In this document: positions 17,473-29,560 of the stretch, one piece after another | How the letters are laid out: each line of letters starts with the position of its first letter | Numbering within the stretch: position 1 is the stretch's first letter | NCBI GenBank assembly: GCA_964020085.1 | Contig: OZ026601.1 | Coordinates: forward strand, 34,621,513 to 34,685,512 | Reading direction: 5' to 3' | Source: Micromussa lordhowensis | Lineage: Eukaryota > Cnidaria > Anthozoa > Scleractinia > Lobophylliidae | Length of the DNA: 64,000 bases | Made by a program: the position numbers and the translations under genes | The notes under the pieces: generated by a model | Database searches by the model: none | Told to the model about the DNA's origin: nothing | What the model saw: the letters and a program-made list of their open reading frames with translations, nothing else

Positions 17473-20303
17473 TTTTATTAAAAACGCCTCCCAAAAATAA
17501 AAAACTAGGCTACAATAAAAACAAAAAGGCCCTAAAAATCACGCATACGCTCGCCATCTTTGTAGATCATGGTATAATGGCTCATATAACATGATGGCTA
17601 AGCCAATGAAAACCCTCGAATTGCGTTATCCAATGATCCAGTTTTTAATAATGGCTTTTAGGGGGAGGCTCATTTTTCAGGTTTCAGGTGAATAAAAAGG
17701 CAGGGATTTCATAAGTTGAGGTATATCAAAGGCTTCGTGAAAATAAGGAGAAGACTTCCTTTTTTGGTGATTTATTCATGATACAGGCCAGTTATTAAAG
17801 AATGTGAAAGGACACTCTTTTGTCAAGTAAAGATATACGAAAGGGGGACCTTGTCTGTCAAAATGGTATACAAAAGGGTAAGGGATTGGATAAAAACTAT
17901 GAAAAGTACCCTCCCTCCCACAGACAACGAAACAAGCTGGTACCACAAATCTGTCAATGGTGTCTTTAAGATGACGCATGTAGAATCTAAAATTATGTCT
18001 TTATAAAAACACAGTTCACCTGTTCTCCTGTGGTCCTTAAGACTTCTTTAAAAGCAGGCAGGAATGTGTTACTGAATTTCTGGTCAACTTTGGCCCGAAG
18101 AGTTCCGCAGTTTGCACAAAAAATGTTTAAGGCTGAATAGTAAAAAAAAAAAAAAACAAAAAGTGATTTTTGCGGACTGAGTTTAGTAAATGTAAGGCAG
18201 TAACAAGCTGATAAGGCTTAAACTTCACGAGTAAAGCCTGGTTCTCATATGCCACCGACATACCTGGGACATGGCCGCCGGCACGGCCTGGGACAACGCT
18301 GCGGCATATGTGAACATTTATCGCCGACACATAATCTGTCCCAGGCATTGACCGCCGGCTTGCCTGCGAAGTCGAGCTGAGTTCAACTTCGCAGGCAAGC
18401 CGGCGGTTGTCGGCGATGAAAATATTCTATGTGAACATCATCTGCGGAGATCTGCGGACGCAAAGTATGGCGTAACAATTCCATTTTTCCCACAATTCCT
18501 TATTTTCAAAGTGACGCATGAAGCATTTCGCGCCAGTTTGAGTACGTCGGCGATCCATCGCAGATGCGCCGGGGACCCACTGGAACAGATGGCCGAACGC
18601 TGTCAGTTGTAACCGGCGACTACGTCGCAGGTAGGTCTGTGGGATATGAGAACCAGGCTTAAAGATTGCTAAAAGTCTGTTTGAAATCCATTTGTTCCTA
18701 GAACAGGTAGGTTGGCGGGTAGGTATTAGTTCATAGCTACTTCCAAAACCAAGATAACAAAAAGAGGTTTACTGCCACTTTTTCTTAATAGTCTGCGATA
18801 GCGGAGCTCCGGCGGCCCGAAGGGCTGACAAGTGGAACACCATACTTATATCGGAAAGAAAAGGAAACCAATGAATTGATTTTCTCATGGTTATCATGGC
18901 TAGTGGTATTGCTCGTGGGCGCGTACGCCCGACGACGACGGCGGCGGCGGCGCAGTCGCGGAAGATGGCGGCCATACTCCAGCTAATCCTTTGGTTTATA
19001 GCGTACTTCTTTGATATTGGACATCCATGTTACGGTGAATTGACACCTGTCAAAACAAGATATCCGCTGACCAGTATCACGCGACCATATTGCGGACTGA
19101 AGTTTAGAGATCACGTATTTTTAGGTTGACCGCTGACGAAAAGCTAATTTTCGATTGCATCGCGGGCTCATGCCAGGTTAACTTGTTTTAATTCGGGTTG
19201 TTAGGATTACATATTGAAACACACAGCGTTCTTAAATTACTTACCAAGTTTCATTTCTGGTAAAAGTGTAATTAATGAGTCGTATCCGTAAACGCCACCG
19301 GCCTTTTTTCTGATAAGCATATCACCGGAAATTGTCATCTCCCAGGGTGTTCCAATGACATTTTTTCCGTTTCGGAGAATATATTCTTTTAGAAGCAAAA
19401 GAAAATGGTGTTAGCTGAGTTATTTCAGTCTAAATGACATGGCGAGCAATCATTTACAGTTGCTCACTCGGAGGGGGTCGAGGGAGAGATGGGGGAGAGG
19501 CTTGAGGAGTCCTGTTAAAGAAACAAGAAGACGAGAATCCCCGCCACTTTCAAATGGGAGTGCCTCTCCCCCTCCCCGTCAGTCGTTCCGTTTCGAGTAA
19601 GCGAAGAAATGTAGTCTGCTACCCAGATGAGATCCGCCCAAAAAAAATAAAAAAAATAATGTTTTACGCGTGCTCAAAACAACAGCACTAGATTTACCTG
19701 GTGCAAAAAAGGCTTCTGTGAGGGTTTTGGAGAGATATCTATTGTTTGAGTCGGTTGTGAAGAGACCAATTTCCAGCTGGCAGTTTAAAAATAAGAGACA
19801 AACATTAGAAAGGTTAGTTTATCTTACTGTTGTAGAGTTAATACAAAGAACATCTAATAAAAAACAGAATACGGGCTTGATTTTTGGAAACCGGTAAAAT
19901 GGAGATCAGACTCAGGAGGTGGTCACACAACCCTTAACCGTTAGTAAGAAACTTTGCGTGACAGCCCCAAGTTTAGTTGTTACCTTTGCAAAATCTGCTA
20001 CCGTTGAAAAACATCCTCCAGTTGGATTCAGCCAGCCCCATTCAGTAGGATCTGAGAATTCGTTTTCTGGAATAAGCTGCCTTATGCTGAACGCAAAGAA
20101 AACAAAACCACATTAAGTCATAACAGAGTATCATAGAGTTTGTTGACCCCTCTGTAAAGCCCAAACAAAGAGCGCGAACATTGATAGACATATACATGTA
20201 TGATATATGGGTTACCTGGCGTGAGATGGCTGGATATTGGCCGAGTGCTTTTTTCCGTATTTATCGACAGAGGAGGAGTCGAAGTCCAAAAACACGCAAA
20301 AAA

Positions 20304-20334
<31 letters not shown>

Positions 20335-23300
20335 AAACATACTTGTTCAGTAATGGATATATTGTAAGGAAAAAGAACACTATTTTCTTGCGGGACACAG
20401 CGGGTAATCCCGAGCAGGCAAGCGCCATCTTGCCCGCATGCCCAGCCTTATAATAAGTAAAAATGCTCTTCATCTGTTACTTTCGTCTGGTTTAGTACTA
20501 CAGGTTTCTTCAATTACTCCCTAATTTTTACGTATGGTTCTTCTTAATCTCTTCAAACGACATGGAAATAAATTACCCCAGATCTGGGTAAAAACAATTG
20601 TTTTTATTTTCAATTTTTTTTGTTCTCTTTTCTTATTTTCATCAGTCAGGGTTAATTATTTGCCAGCAAATTCCTGATGTACCTGTCATCCAGAGCGAAG
20701 TAGGTGTTTGACATGTCAAATGTTGATAATATGTTGCTTCTCATCCATCCCTCGTATCCGTTTCCAAATCTCTGACCCAATACCTGACCGAGCAGTGCAA
20801 ATCCGAGGTTACTAAGCAGAAAGAAAGAAAACAAACATACAGAAAATGTTAAGCGTCTTTCAAATGGAATTGACCACGATACTGAAATACGGTCTTACTC
20901 AGGTTGTTAGGATATTTAACAGGAATGAGACAAACTACGAAGCGCGAAGAAAGCAAACAACAACAAAATTTTATTGATTACAAATATAAGTAATTGCATC
21001 ACAGGTGGCCCAAGCTCGATATATGAGTAGCTCTATGTGGACCTTTGCATTGTTACGTGACTCGAGCGATTTGCATATTTATAAAGATTTGTATTCGCTA
21101 CTTGCACATAACCCATAATCCCTTGCGTTTTGGGGGGTTAACCAGTAGAAGAAATGTATGGTATCATGACAAAAATTAGTTCGGTGAGATCGCAAAACCA
21201 GCTACTAATGCTTAAAAATGCACCAGAATTTACCAAAATCACGATAGGAGAAATTTGTACTAGTTTATAACTAAATGTAGAGAAATTTTTTTTTTTGTCC
21301 ATACATCGTCTGTAAAATTACTTAATAAGACAGGAGACTTCAACATATTCATCTTCAGACCGCAAGAAATTCCTTTATCTTTTTACGAAAGGACGAACGT
21401 TTAAGTACTTTAATCGAATAAGGAATAGAGTTCCAAATTTGGGCGCCGTTTCTGGAGAAAAAGGCGTACATTTTATCGGTTCTAGAGAACTTAACGTAAA
21501 ACGACTCGCTAGAGACAGATCTTGTTCTGTAGTTGTGAATCTGACTTGTTTTAACGAACTGATTGAGTATACTAACTGGTGCTGTCTGTCTGTTGATATC
21601 ATACAATCAATAGCTACAATCTCTGAAAAATAGGCTAGGTAGGGGAAAATACACGAGAATAAGCAAGGCTGATTACACAGTATAGGGATATATTTTCCAA
21701 TATTTCGGAAGGCACGGCCTTCCTTCCTCAGGGTGTAACAGAGAATGACTCTAGTTTCAAACGTTACAAATTTAAAATATGGGAAATAAGATATAACTAG
21801 TGAAAAGATAAATGTAACAAAAGTTTGATAGACAGGGCAAAGTAATAAATAACGATGAAAAAAGTAACGTAAAAATTTAAAAATTTGAAATTTGAAAATA
21901 TGGTAAAACGTTACAGCCTGAAAAGTAGCAATGAGCAACTATAAATAGTACAAGTGACCTAAACATAGAAAGCTAATACAAAAGAAACGTACTAAGTTTC
22001 ATCTTTCTTATTGAGACCATGAGGTTCAAGGGTTTGACCTCTTTCAATGAGATATGCTTCTCTTGCTTTACGTACACCGTCACGATTGGATTTAACGAGT
22101 TCTAGGGGAATAAGTTGCATGTCAGTAGCGTTATGATTGTTACATAAAAAATGTTCGGATACCGTGGTGGGCTTAGAGCTGTTAGTTCGTTTGTCAACAG
22201 GTCTGCGATGTTCGTTGAAGCGGTCTTTAAGTCTACGTTTGGTTTCTCCTATGTATTGTTTGTGACAGTGGTTACATTATACCATGTAGATAACGTTTTT
22301 GGAGTTGCAGTCAATGTGATGATTAATAAATCTAGTTTATCCTGTAGAATTAAATGTATACTTAGTAAGTCCGTCGTTTATGTAATTGCATGTTAGGCAG
22401 TTGTTGCCACAACGGAAAGAGCCGCGAGGTTCGTTAGCAGTGGTAGACGGTTTATGAAGCTTAGCACTAACTAATATATTACTAAGGTTGTTGGATCGTC
22501 GGAAGGCAACAAAGGGTTTAGCTTTGAAAACGTTAGTGCAACGGGGAGATGAAGACAGAATGTTGAAGTGTTTGTTAATGATGGATGATACGTAGCGAAG
22601 AGCTGGATTATATGTTATGACGAGGGGTACCCGTTGCGGCTGATTAGTAGTGGGAGTGTCTTTGGGGGTGAGTGTTTGAGTACGAGTGATGTTATGTACC
22701 CGTGCTACTTCTTGATTAAGGAAAGGTAAATTATATCCGCGTTTGTTGAGGTAAGATTTGAGTTCGTTAGAACGTTGTTTAAAAGTCTCGTTAGAGGAAC
22801 AGATACGACGAAGTCGAAGAGCTAAGCTGAATGGAATAGCTCTTTTGGTATGTTGAGGGTGGCATGAAGAATGTAGCAAGTATTGATGTTTGTCAGTGGC
22901 TTTGGTGTAAAGATCAGTCGTGATATTGCCGTTATTGACAGAAACGTTAACATCAAGAAAGGGTATAGAAGTAAATGAATAATTGGATGTGAACTTAATG
23001 GTGGGATGAATGTTGTTAAGGTAAGAGGTGAAAGCATGTAGTTCGTCAACAGAATGTGTCCACATCATGAAGATGTCGTCTATGTAACGCCACCATGTAT
23101 GTGGTTGGTATGGAGCACGCGAAAAAGCGTCTGTCTCAAATTTGGCGAGGAACAGATTGGCATAAGAAGGTGCCATTCTGGTTCCCATGGCTGTACCGTG
23201 TATCTGCAGGTAGTGTTTGTCATTGAAGGTAAAGTTGTTCATAGTAAGAATCATACGTATAAGATCACATAGAGTTTCCGTGCCAACAGTAGAACTGTTG

Positions 23301-26300
23301 CGGTCTCGTGTGTCAAGGGTCGGCAGGCGGTGATGCCTTCGTTGTGGGGAATGTTAGTGTAAAGAGAAGAAACGTCTAGAGTAACAAGAAGGGCGTTTGC
23401 AGGGAGTTGTCCAAGTTGTTCGAGTTTGTTGAGGAAGTGTGTGGTGTCTTTTATAAACGATTGCGTGGCCTGCACCAGAGGTTTGAGATGGTGGTCTACA
23501 AATTGTGAGATACGTTCCGTAGGGTGAGAGTTGCTAGAGACAATAGGGCGTCCAGGGTTACCCTGCTTGTGCACTTTAGACAAAATGTAAAACCGTCCGG
23601 GTTTAGGGTCAGTCTGTATAAGATAGCGTTTGGTTTCTTCGTTAATAATTTTGTCACGGTTCATGCGTTCGGTGTATTTAAGTATGCGTTTTTGTATGTC
23701 AGTAGTTACGTCGTTGTCTAAGAGTTTGTAGAACTTGGTGTCGTTGAGTTGTCGTAGACACTCGTTGATGTACCAGTCTCGATCCATAACAACAGTGCCA
23801 GAACCCTTGTCAGCCCTTGTAGGCGAAGGCAATTCGATTTGAGAAAAAAGGGCACGGCGTGTTCCTTAGACTTACTAAAATAAATAAGGTGTAAGACCCG
23901 TTTTTGTAAATTTACGATCTTTCTTTGAAATGTCAAGGCACAATTATCCCATGCACAAACACCATAAGTTATGTAAGGGACGATTAGGGAGTTGTAAATT
24001 GAAAGTAAAACACGACGCGGGACATAATGTCGAATTTTGGCTATAATTCCTATTGACTTGCTGGTTTTGTGGCAGATAGATTCTATGTGATATTTTCATG
24101 AACGATTTGAATCAATCATTAAGCCAAGATATTTTACATAGTCTTTCATTTCAAGGTTTACGTATGTATTAGTCACGGGGTCAAAAATTCTAAGGCTAGT
24201 TTCCAGTCCCCTTTTGCACGATACACAGGATCAGTTGAGAGAGTTAAGGCGGGGGTTTACCTGAAAGCCGTATTTTGGCTTGGTATTATGTTCTTAATGC
24301 AAATATCTCGTTTACGTTTCAAGCAATCAAGAATCTGTTCACTCATTACACACATCTATGTTTTGCGCCGTTTTGTAAATTTTTTGGTGATTTTTAGGTT
24401 TATTTGGAGACAGATAGTTTTTCTCAAAGGATTAGTGAAATTTATGGAAATAGGAAATTTTGAAGATTTGGTGTTGTTTTAAAATTAGAGTTTGAAGTTA
24501 AAAATTGATAGATACACACCAAACAGTTGCCTAACAACCCGAGTGCCATTGTGGGGTCGGGCAACTGTCTGGTGGTGTTCCATAACCTTTTCTCCCCCTT
24601 TCAATCTCTCTTTAAACTTCCTCAAATTTCACTTTAATTCAGGTAAAGCCCCACCTTAAGAGCTAGCATAAACACAACTTTTAAATTTGTTAACACACAA
24701 GTGATTGAACAGGTACTAACTGTCAAAAAGTACATTTTGCCCGTGTGTGGCAGGGTACTAACCCGGCCTAAAGCAATTTAAAAAAGCTGGCATTGATACC
24801 TTTTAGGAGCAAAACTGAGCCCCGGACCACGCCTCGAAATGGATTTCTGCATTATTTTCTCTTGATTTCTGAAATCTTGACTACTTCCGGCCAAATTCCC
24901 CACCGTTCTTACACTTGAGGATTGGCGCTCCTGTTATTCACACGATAAAGTGAGATCGACCCTTTGAGATAAGATGTCGTACTGCGCTATACTAATTACA
25001 GAGTAAATTTTCCAACCTGTAAGATGGCTCTTTCCCAGGCTCATGCAAGAGGGTCACGTTTCTCAGTCGCTGAATCATCTGAGCATTTGTGTATGGACAG
25101 AAATTTGTTTTCGTGTCGGGATAACAGGGCGCCTCCCTTGGAAGGCCTGAACGATGAGATGCAAGCTCTCTGTGAAATAAGAAAATAACAAAAAAACGAG
25201 ACAAAGTAACCACTTTGTTGGTTAAAGAGATTCCCTGCGTCCTTCGAGACTGCTTTTTTGAGAAACCCTCCCTCACACGAACCAGGGACGGACTATTATC
25301 TTTTTTTGGGGGGGGGGGGGGGAAGGGGGTGGTGGTGTGGGGGGCTATTTTCTGAGACATGAAATTTTTCTCTCATCCTCAGGTTTTGCATGAATAATAG
25401 CTTGTGCAATAATGTTTTCAACATCAGAAATAGGACCTGAATAGTAAAAAACACTTACTCCAGTTTTTCCTCATGGCTCCACTTGCACGATGTTCTTTTC
25501 ATCAAAAAAGTTTTGGGAAATTGCCCAACTTCCCTCAAAAAATAAGGGTCCGTCCCTAATATCAATGCATTTGAACAGCCTGTATCTGCACTGAATAAAA
25601 GCGCCCGATGTTCCATAGTAAAATTTAAGTTTCACCTTAGAGTGATTGGGGCGCTGCCAAAAGGATTTTTGACCAAAAAGTCGCTCTGATAATCAGTCAC
25701 TGAGTCGTCAAGTGTGTTTACAAAGCCAACATTGTGCAGCTTATAGAGCATCAGAACCTGGAACGATACATGGTTAAAGCAATAAATGTCTTTGTAGAAA
25801 TATACTGGTCTGGAAATTAATTGTCACCGTAACTTAACTTAAAGTAACGTAACGCCTGACTAATGAAAGCCCAAAAAAATCGAGAGCTGACTTGGACATG
25901 CATGTCTTGCTCGTGCTAAAATTAACTCTTGTCTTGTACTGTGAGCTTATTGACTGAGTGGGAAGGCTAGGCGTTGTCAGAACGTATGGACCGACTGGCG
26001 GAGCATAGAAAGAGAGAAAGATTGCGTGACGAGCCCAAAGAGCGTCTGCGTAGGAGGCTAATTACGTACTGACTCAGAGCAAAATATTCTCCCGTGCAGT
26101 CCGACCGAACTTAGTCGATAGCTTTTTACCAGCGATTGATACCAGCGATACTGAGCGTGGCCATATGCTCCTGGCGTGGCTTAGTTAGAAGGTGTGAGCA
26201 TTCTCTGAATTGTGCAATGTTCTCTTCTGGATATTGCGCGCGTCTAATGAGATGACGCGAGACTTTTTCCGGACCAGCGCACGAGCCTCGCCCCCTCCCC

Positions 26301-28707
26301 CCGTTGCGCGTGAGCGGGACCGTGCAGTGGCGTGATACGTAGAATCTAATTAACCACATTATTATACATTCAACTCTCTAACCCTTTTCTGATTGGCCGA
26401 AAGGCTACAGTGAATTTTCGAAATCAGCACTCGTAACGTCATAACTGCAGATTATACAATAGTCATGTCAAGGTCACGGGTAATCATGTCATGTATGACC
26501 GCAGTGCATGATTTCCAAGGGTAATCATGTCAACTTCGCGCGATTCGTGTTGCTTGCCGTCGGTGAAGAAGTAGAAACATGACTTCCAAATTTTTGCGTT
26601 CGGTCAATGTATAATAAAACAAGTATTAGATTCGGTTTTTGTGATATCCAGAATAATCAAGGTCTTCGGCTTCGGCTGATAACCCTTACCTCGACCTTGA
26701 TTATTCTGGATATCACAAAAACCTCATCCAATAATTGTTTATAACTAGCTGCTCAGATCATTTTTCTTACCGTTAAAACCTTGGAAACACTAGCTAGGGG
26801 GAATATAGTGTTATCTGTAGGTCTACGCTTTGGTATTTCGGAGTTATTCATCACTCCATACTCTCCTTGCCAAATGATCCTATCCATGTACACGATGTTA
26901 GCAGTTACAGCACTCTACAAAGAGCAAATCATAAGATAAGAGCGACTATAATGAATGTGTAACTTTTTACATTGATTATGATACGAGATTTCTTATCCAG
27001 CGTTTTCTTTCCACAAGATCCAGAATTTGAACTATGTTTTGTCTAACTTGTGTCAGTTCAAGAGAACTAATTCCAACTATAAACACCTTGTTAAACGGAT
27101 TTCTCACAGTACAATATTTGCTCAAATATTATTTTCCTCAGAAGTAAAGCAGTTATATCGCTTTTGCACAAGTAGTCAGTAATCAGGCGCAAGACTCAAA
27201 CAGCACGTGAATTGGCCTATGGGCCTTTTCCCGCGCTTTTCACCGGATACACATTCCTCAAGCTAAATCCTGATTGGCTGACAGTTAGTAATAGACTTAA
27301 TACAAATACAATTACACTGAAAACAACAACAAACAAATCAAAAACACGAACCGGTCCTCCCACTTTGACGTGTTCTTCAATGAGAGACTCCAAAGAACTC
27401 AGTTCATCTTGGATACGTTTTGGCAGCGTGTTGCCGAAAGCGAGTGGTTTCGGGAGCGTGCGGCACAATGGCGCTGGCGGAGTACTTCCCTGTCGAGAGC
27501 GCATCACAAGTACCTTGATCATTACTCCTCTGATGTAACGTTGTGCTAGGTTGATTGATTACGGGACGGAACATTATATTTTGAGGGGGCAAAGGGGGTT
27601 GGGATATAGCTTGTGCGAGAATTTTTTTGGAAAGTAAGCACAAGACCTGGATAGTAGAAAGAACTTTCTCAATATTTTTTCCGATAGGTCCCCTTGCACG
27701 ATTTACCGATCATCGAAGTAAACCGAAACTCGAAATGCTTGTTAGACTAAATTGTTTACATTTCCTAAGAATAATATAACCAAAAAAACCCTTCCATGTC
27801 ACAACACTTCAAAGTCTAGTAACCTTTAGCTTTTTCTCGTGGTGTGTTCACTCACCACGAAATACCGACCTGTCATGTCAATAGTTTATACGTGTCAGTG
27901 ACCAACACGAAAGCCTATGCTACTTTGGTCACTGAACACACTTGACTTTGGTTATTTATTGTTATATTTCTTTCTCTTTTTAATTAATGTCATTTCTGTG
28001 AATACTGTTAATTAAAAGTTATGGTTTCCGTAAATAGTATAAAACAATAACAAGTCCGTGTATTATGGGATTAACAACACAAGACCCATATATTCAGAAA
28101 AAGCACACTGAGCTTTACAAAATCCTTAAGTTTCGTGTTAATTGGGCCAATATTGAACAACATACAGCCATTCAAAAACTTCAAAATTTGCCAAAAAATT
28201 GTATGGATTGAGTGTCCGGCAATCCATACGTTTGTTACTAAACCAATCGTTCTCTTTTTTGCCAGATTTTCTGGTCCAGTTTGACAGGGAGCTCTCTCTA
28301 TGTTTAAAACTCTCTTTGATTACCATTTAAACGTTTAAAAGAACAACGCAAAACAGGAATTTTAAATTTACCGTTTCTCCACTTGTCCCGCCATTTTCGG
28401 TAACCTTTTCATCTTGAGATTCTCTCGAGAAATACAGCGCCATCATGACAATAGCCACAGCCATGAAAAATATGAGCAAAGCAACCAGAACAAAGCTCTT
28501 GTTACATCGATTTCGGCCATGCTGTTTCTTCTTCTCCGGAGGTAGAAACCCAACTGTACTTGAACTTGAAGGCAAGGGAGCCTTTTTCACCGGTGCTTCC
28601 TCCCGGTACACGTAGGAGGCCCCTGGTCCATTCTCAGGGTAGGACTCGTAATTTCCTATGTACGAGGGGGTGTGCGGGCGTTCTGGATTGTCGTATGCTG
28701 TGTTCAT
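16317..28707 (-). CDS. LACTBL1-like serine beta-lactamase/PBP-fold membrane protein (paralogue A), 11 exons, 613 aa
   Basis: This encodes a eukaryotic relative of class C beta-lactamases and penicillin-binding proteins, most like vertebrate LACTBL1; the physiological substrate of that family is not established. Exons: 28372-28707, 27352-27513, 26771-26914, 25636-25757, 25017-25169, 20683-20811, 19984-20086, 19698-19776, 19245-19385, 18020-18132, 16317-16676. Frame is continuous across all ten junctions; the exon 2 donor (GTTCGT) is weak. The N-terminus is polar and basic (KKKQHGRNRCNK), then one membrane segment at about 71-93, suggesting a type II protein with the catalytic domain outside. 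Motifs: SVSK at 208-211 (nucleophile Ser, SxxK), YSN at 305-307, and KAG at 437-439 in the KTG position. GRAYFYR occurs near the C-terminus. A tandem paralogue lies upstream at 51364-62278. Introns are packed with transposons. No canonical poly(A) signal was seen just downstream. Confidence 0.88.
17357..17655. mobile_element. MITE family C, copy 1, with a fold-back arm
   Basis: Contains a palindrome, 17357-17475, with arms aacaattattccatgagcgc and gcgcgagtggaataattgtt around the core CGAGGCGCGTAGCGCCGAG, then a flank with ggccctaaaaatcacgcata and ccaatgatccagttttta. The same unit occurs inverted at 52747-53031. It lies in the last intron of LACTBL1-like gene A. Confidence 0.8.
18232..18662. 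mobile_element. Harbinger-like MITE (family G) with TAA target duplication
   Basis: Element 18235-18659 begins AGCCTGGTTCTCATATG and ends ATATGAGAACCAGGCT, flanked on both sides by TAA (18232-18234, 18660-18662). The inverted termini and a TWA target site match PIF/Harbinger elements. An inner GC-rich inverted pair, ccgccggcttgcctgcgaag / cttcgcaggcaagccggcgg, could form a strong hairpin. A distant relative with the same target site is at 34132-34290. Confidence 0.8.
18790..19187 (+). repeat. Dispersed repeat H, copy 1
   Basis: About 400 bp shared in the same orientation with 55088-55552: agcggagctccggc at the start, then gattttctcatg, cggtattgctcgtgggcgcg (here tggtattgctcgtgggcgcg), a CGA/CGG triplet run, aacatggcggcc-like sequence, gacacctgtcaaaacaag, ccgctgaccagtatcacg and atcgcgggctcatg. 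It lies in intron 9 of LACTBL1-like gene A. No terminal repeats or coding capacity were recognised. Confidence 0.75.
20223..20330. repeat. Short fold-back in intron 6 of LACTBL1-like gene A
   Basis: Inverted arms agatggctggatattggcc and ggccaatatccagccatctt enclose about 70 bp. The structure lies about 130 bp from the exon 7 acceptor. No coding content. Confidence 0.75.
21350..21630 (-). pseudogene. LINE ORF2 C-terminal fragment (3' part)
   Basis: The minus strand encodes a typical tail of a CR1/L2/jockey-type LINE reverse-transcriptase protein: motifs HNYRTRS, FSRNGAQIWNSIP and FRKKIKEFL. It is the downstream piece of the LINE whose upstream piece is at 23833-24243; a Penelope-like element separates them. 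Frame breaks show it is dead. Confidence 0.7.
21631..23832 (-). mobile_element. Penelope-like retroelement (RT + GIY-YIG), degenerate
   Basis: The minus strand carries a Penelope-like reverse transcriptase in two frames (23251-23832 and 22337-23254), separated by a small indel around 23260-23330. Motifs: SKVHKQGNPGRPIVSSN, MGTRMAPSYANLFL and the catalytic YIDDIF. A cysteine linker GNNCLTCNYI follows, then a GIY-YIG endonuclease region with NVIYMV, QYIGETKRRLKDRF and REAYLIERG, ending at a natural stop at 21992-21994. Two in-frame TAA codons (22337-22339 and 22277-22279) break the endonuclease linker and domain, so this copy cannot make a full protein. The sequence after the stop (21640-21990) is a 3' non-coding region with a hammerhead-like motif. 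Inserted in a LINE within intron 5 of LACTBL1-like gene A. Confidence 0.9.
21672..21740 (-). other. Hammerhead-ribozyme-like motif in Penelope 3' region
   Basis: On the minus strand CTGAGGA (CUGANGA-type box) is followed by a 7-bp stem GGAAGGC/GCCTTCC with a 3-base loop, then GAAA, then a helix ATATT/AATAT with loop GGAA and a UA step. TTACAC upstream pairs with GTGTAA downstream as a distal helix. One extra A stands between the first box and the stem, and the bases next to the core in the first helix do not pair, so this copy may be inactive. Penelope-like elements are known to carry hammerhead motifs. Confidence 0.45.
23833..24243 (-). pseudogene. LINE ORF2 fragment (5' part of split copy)
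   Basis: The minus strand encodes VPYITYGVCAW and LQKRVLHLIYFSKSKEHAV, characteristic of the C-terminal region of CR1/L2/jockey-like LINE proteins. It ends abruptly where the Penelope-like element begins. The region to about 24243 decays without a continuous frame and abuts MITE D copy 2 at TTAA. Confidence 0.7.
24244..24659. mobile_element. MITE family D, copy 2, TTAA target site
   Basis: Starts TTAAGGCGGGGGTTTACC and ends GGTAAAGCCCCACCTTAA, with TTAA at each end. Aligns over its length with 15716-16116 (aaattttttggtgattttta, agtttttctcaaaggat, tttgaagttaaaaattg). Lies in intron 5 of LACTBL1-like gene A. Confidence 0.85.
26353..26745. repeat. Fold-back-containing repeat in intron 3 of LACTBL1-like gene A
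   Basis: A perfect inverted pair lies at 26635-26732: gtttttgtgatatccagaat and attctggatatcacaaaaac around a core with cttcggcttcggctgat. To its left stand attatacattc (26360) and gtataataaaac (26608), together with two related cgggtaatcatgtca / gggtaatcatgtcaac units. The fold-back ends about 40 bp from the exon 3 donor at 26770. Confidence 0.65.
28060..28140. repeat. Diverged single arm of FB1
   Basis: The sequence tattatgggattaacaacac, agaaaaagcacactgag and aagtttcgtgttaattggg aligns with one arm of FB1 at 8697 and 15255 with many changes. The partner arm is absent. It lies in intron 1 of LACTBL1-like gene A. Confidence 0.6.
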
Positions 28708-29560
28708 GATCCCTATGGGATGTTTTGTCGTAGCTAAAAAGGGAAATTCGGTGATGTGTCATTCTATGTACACTATTTCGGTCTTTCATGAAGTTTCGTT
28801 AAAAAGGCTTATTCTGCCTTAACTACTGTTGGGATTTGACCACGCAAGAGGTACCAAGTCTCTGGCCGTGTTATTAAAAGGCTTCTCAAGATCTTAGCAG
28901 CTCTCTCTCTTAGCAGCGACGCGAATGCACACGCGCTTATATAGTCTATCGGTAGCCATGTGTGGGCAACACGAAATGAACTGACCTTGGAGGATAAATC
29001 ACTGTTTCAGAATATAAACCCAAACACTTCAGTACATGCGACTCTCAGAAGGAAACAACAAAGTCCTTGAAACAATAGAAGCCACACTTTAGTGAACGTA
29101 AAACCCAAACAGCATCTTTGTGGGAGATTCAGAACAAGACGGGCCAGTAGACAAACCCAAACATGACTACCGATCGGGTGTTAACTGTAGCTCAAGCACT
29201 CTTGAAAAATTAAGATAAACAACTTGAAATCAATAGACTCTCAGAGTGGGCGGTCGGGCCCTAGAACTTCAAGGCCAACATGGTAATTACAAAATGATAA
29301 ACAATCGCTAATCACGTACCAAAAGTACTCATTTCTATACGAGTTTTGAGCTTCATAACACTGCACAACCGAACACACTCAAAGGTTCTGAGGCATGGGC
29401 GCGTTGATCAGCCAGTCCCAAGACTGATATGTTTTAATTGAGACAATATAAGGTAACAACAAAGTGGATCAGTAAAATATACATCAACTGCATATATTCA
29501 CATGTATTCTTCACCATCTACGGGTACATTACGAAGTCACAAAGCGAACCGATAACAGAT
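28708..29560. other. Upstream region of LACTBL1-like gene A
   Basis: A splice-acceptor-like CCCTTTTTAG on the minus strand just upstream of the start codon (about 28732-28742) leaves open that the first coding exon is preceded by a non-coding exon. No TATA box or other definite promoter element was identified. No other gene seen. Confidence 0.35.

Noticed and set aside
21375..21938. 187-codon open frame on the minus strand, rich in aromatic and hydrophobic residues.
   Set aside because: It overlaps the 3' non-coding region of the Penelope-like element and then runs out of frame over LINE sequence; composition reflects AT-rich DNA.
25305..25325. G-run as a possible G-quadruplex or regulatory element.
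   Set aside because: A single uninterrupted homopolymer next to exon 5 of gene A; no arrangement of separated G tracts on which a structural claim could rest.
27404..27643. Alternative reading frame across exon 2 of LACTBL1-like gene A.
   Set aside because: It meets a stop before the family-typical PLPK / LESLIEE pattern, whereas the chosen frame joins exons 1 and 3 in phase and matches the family.
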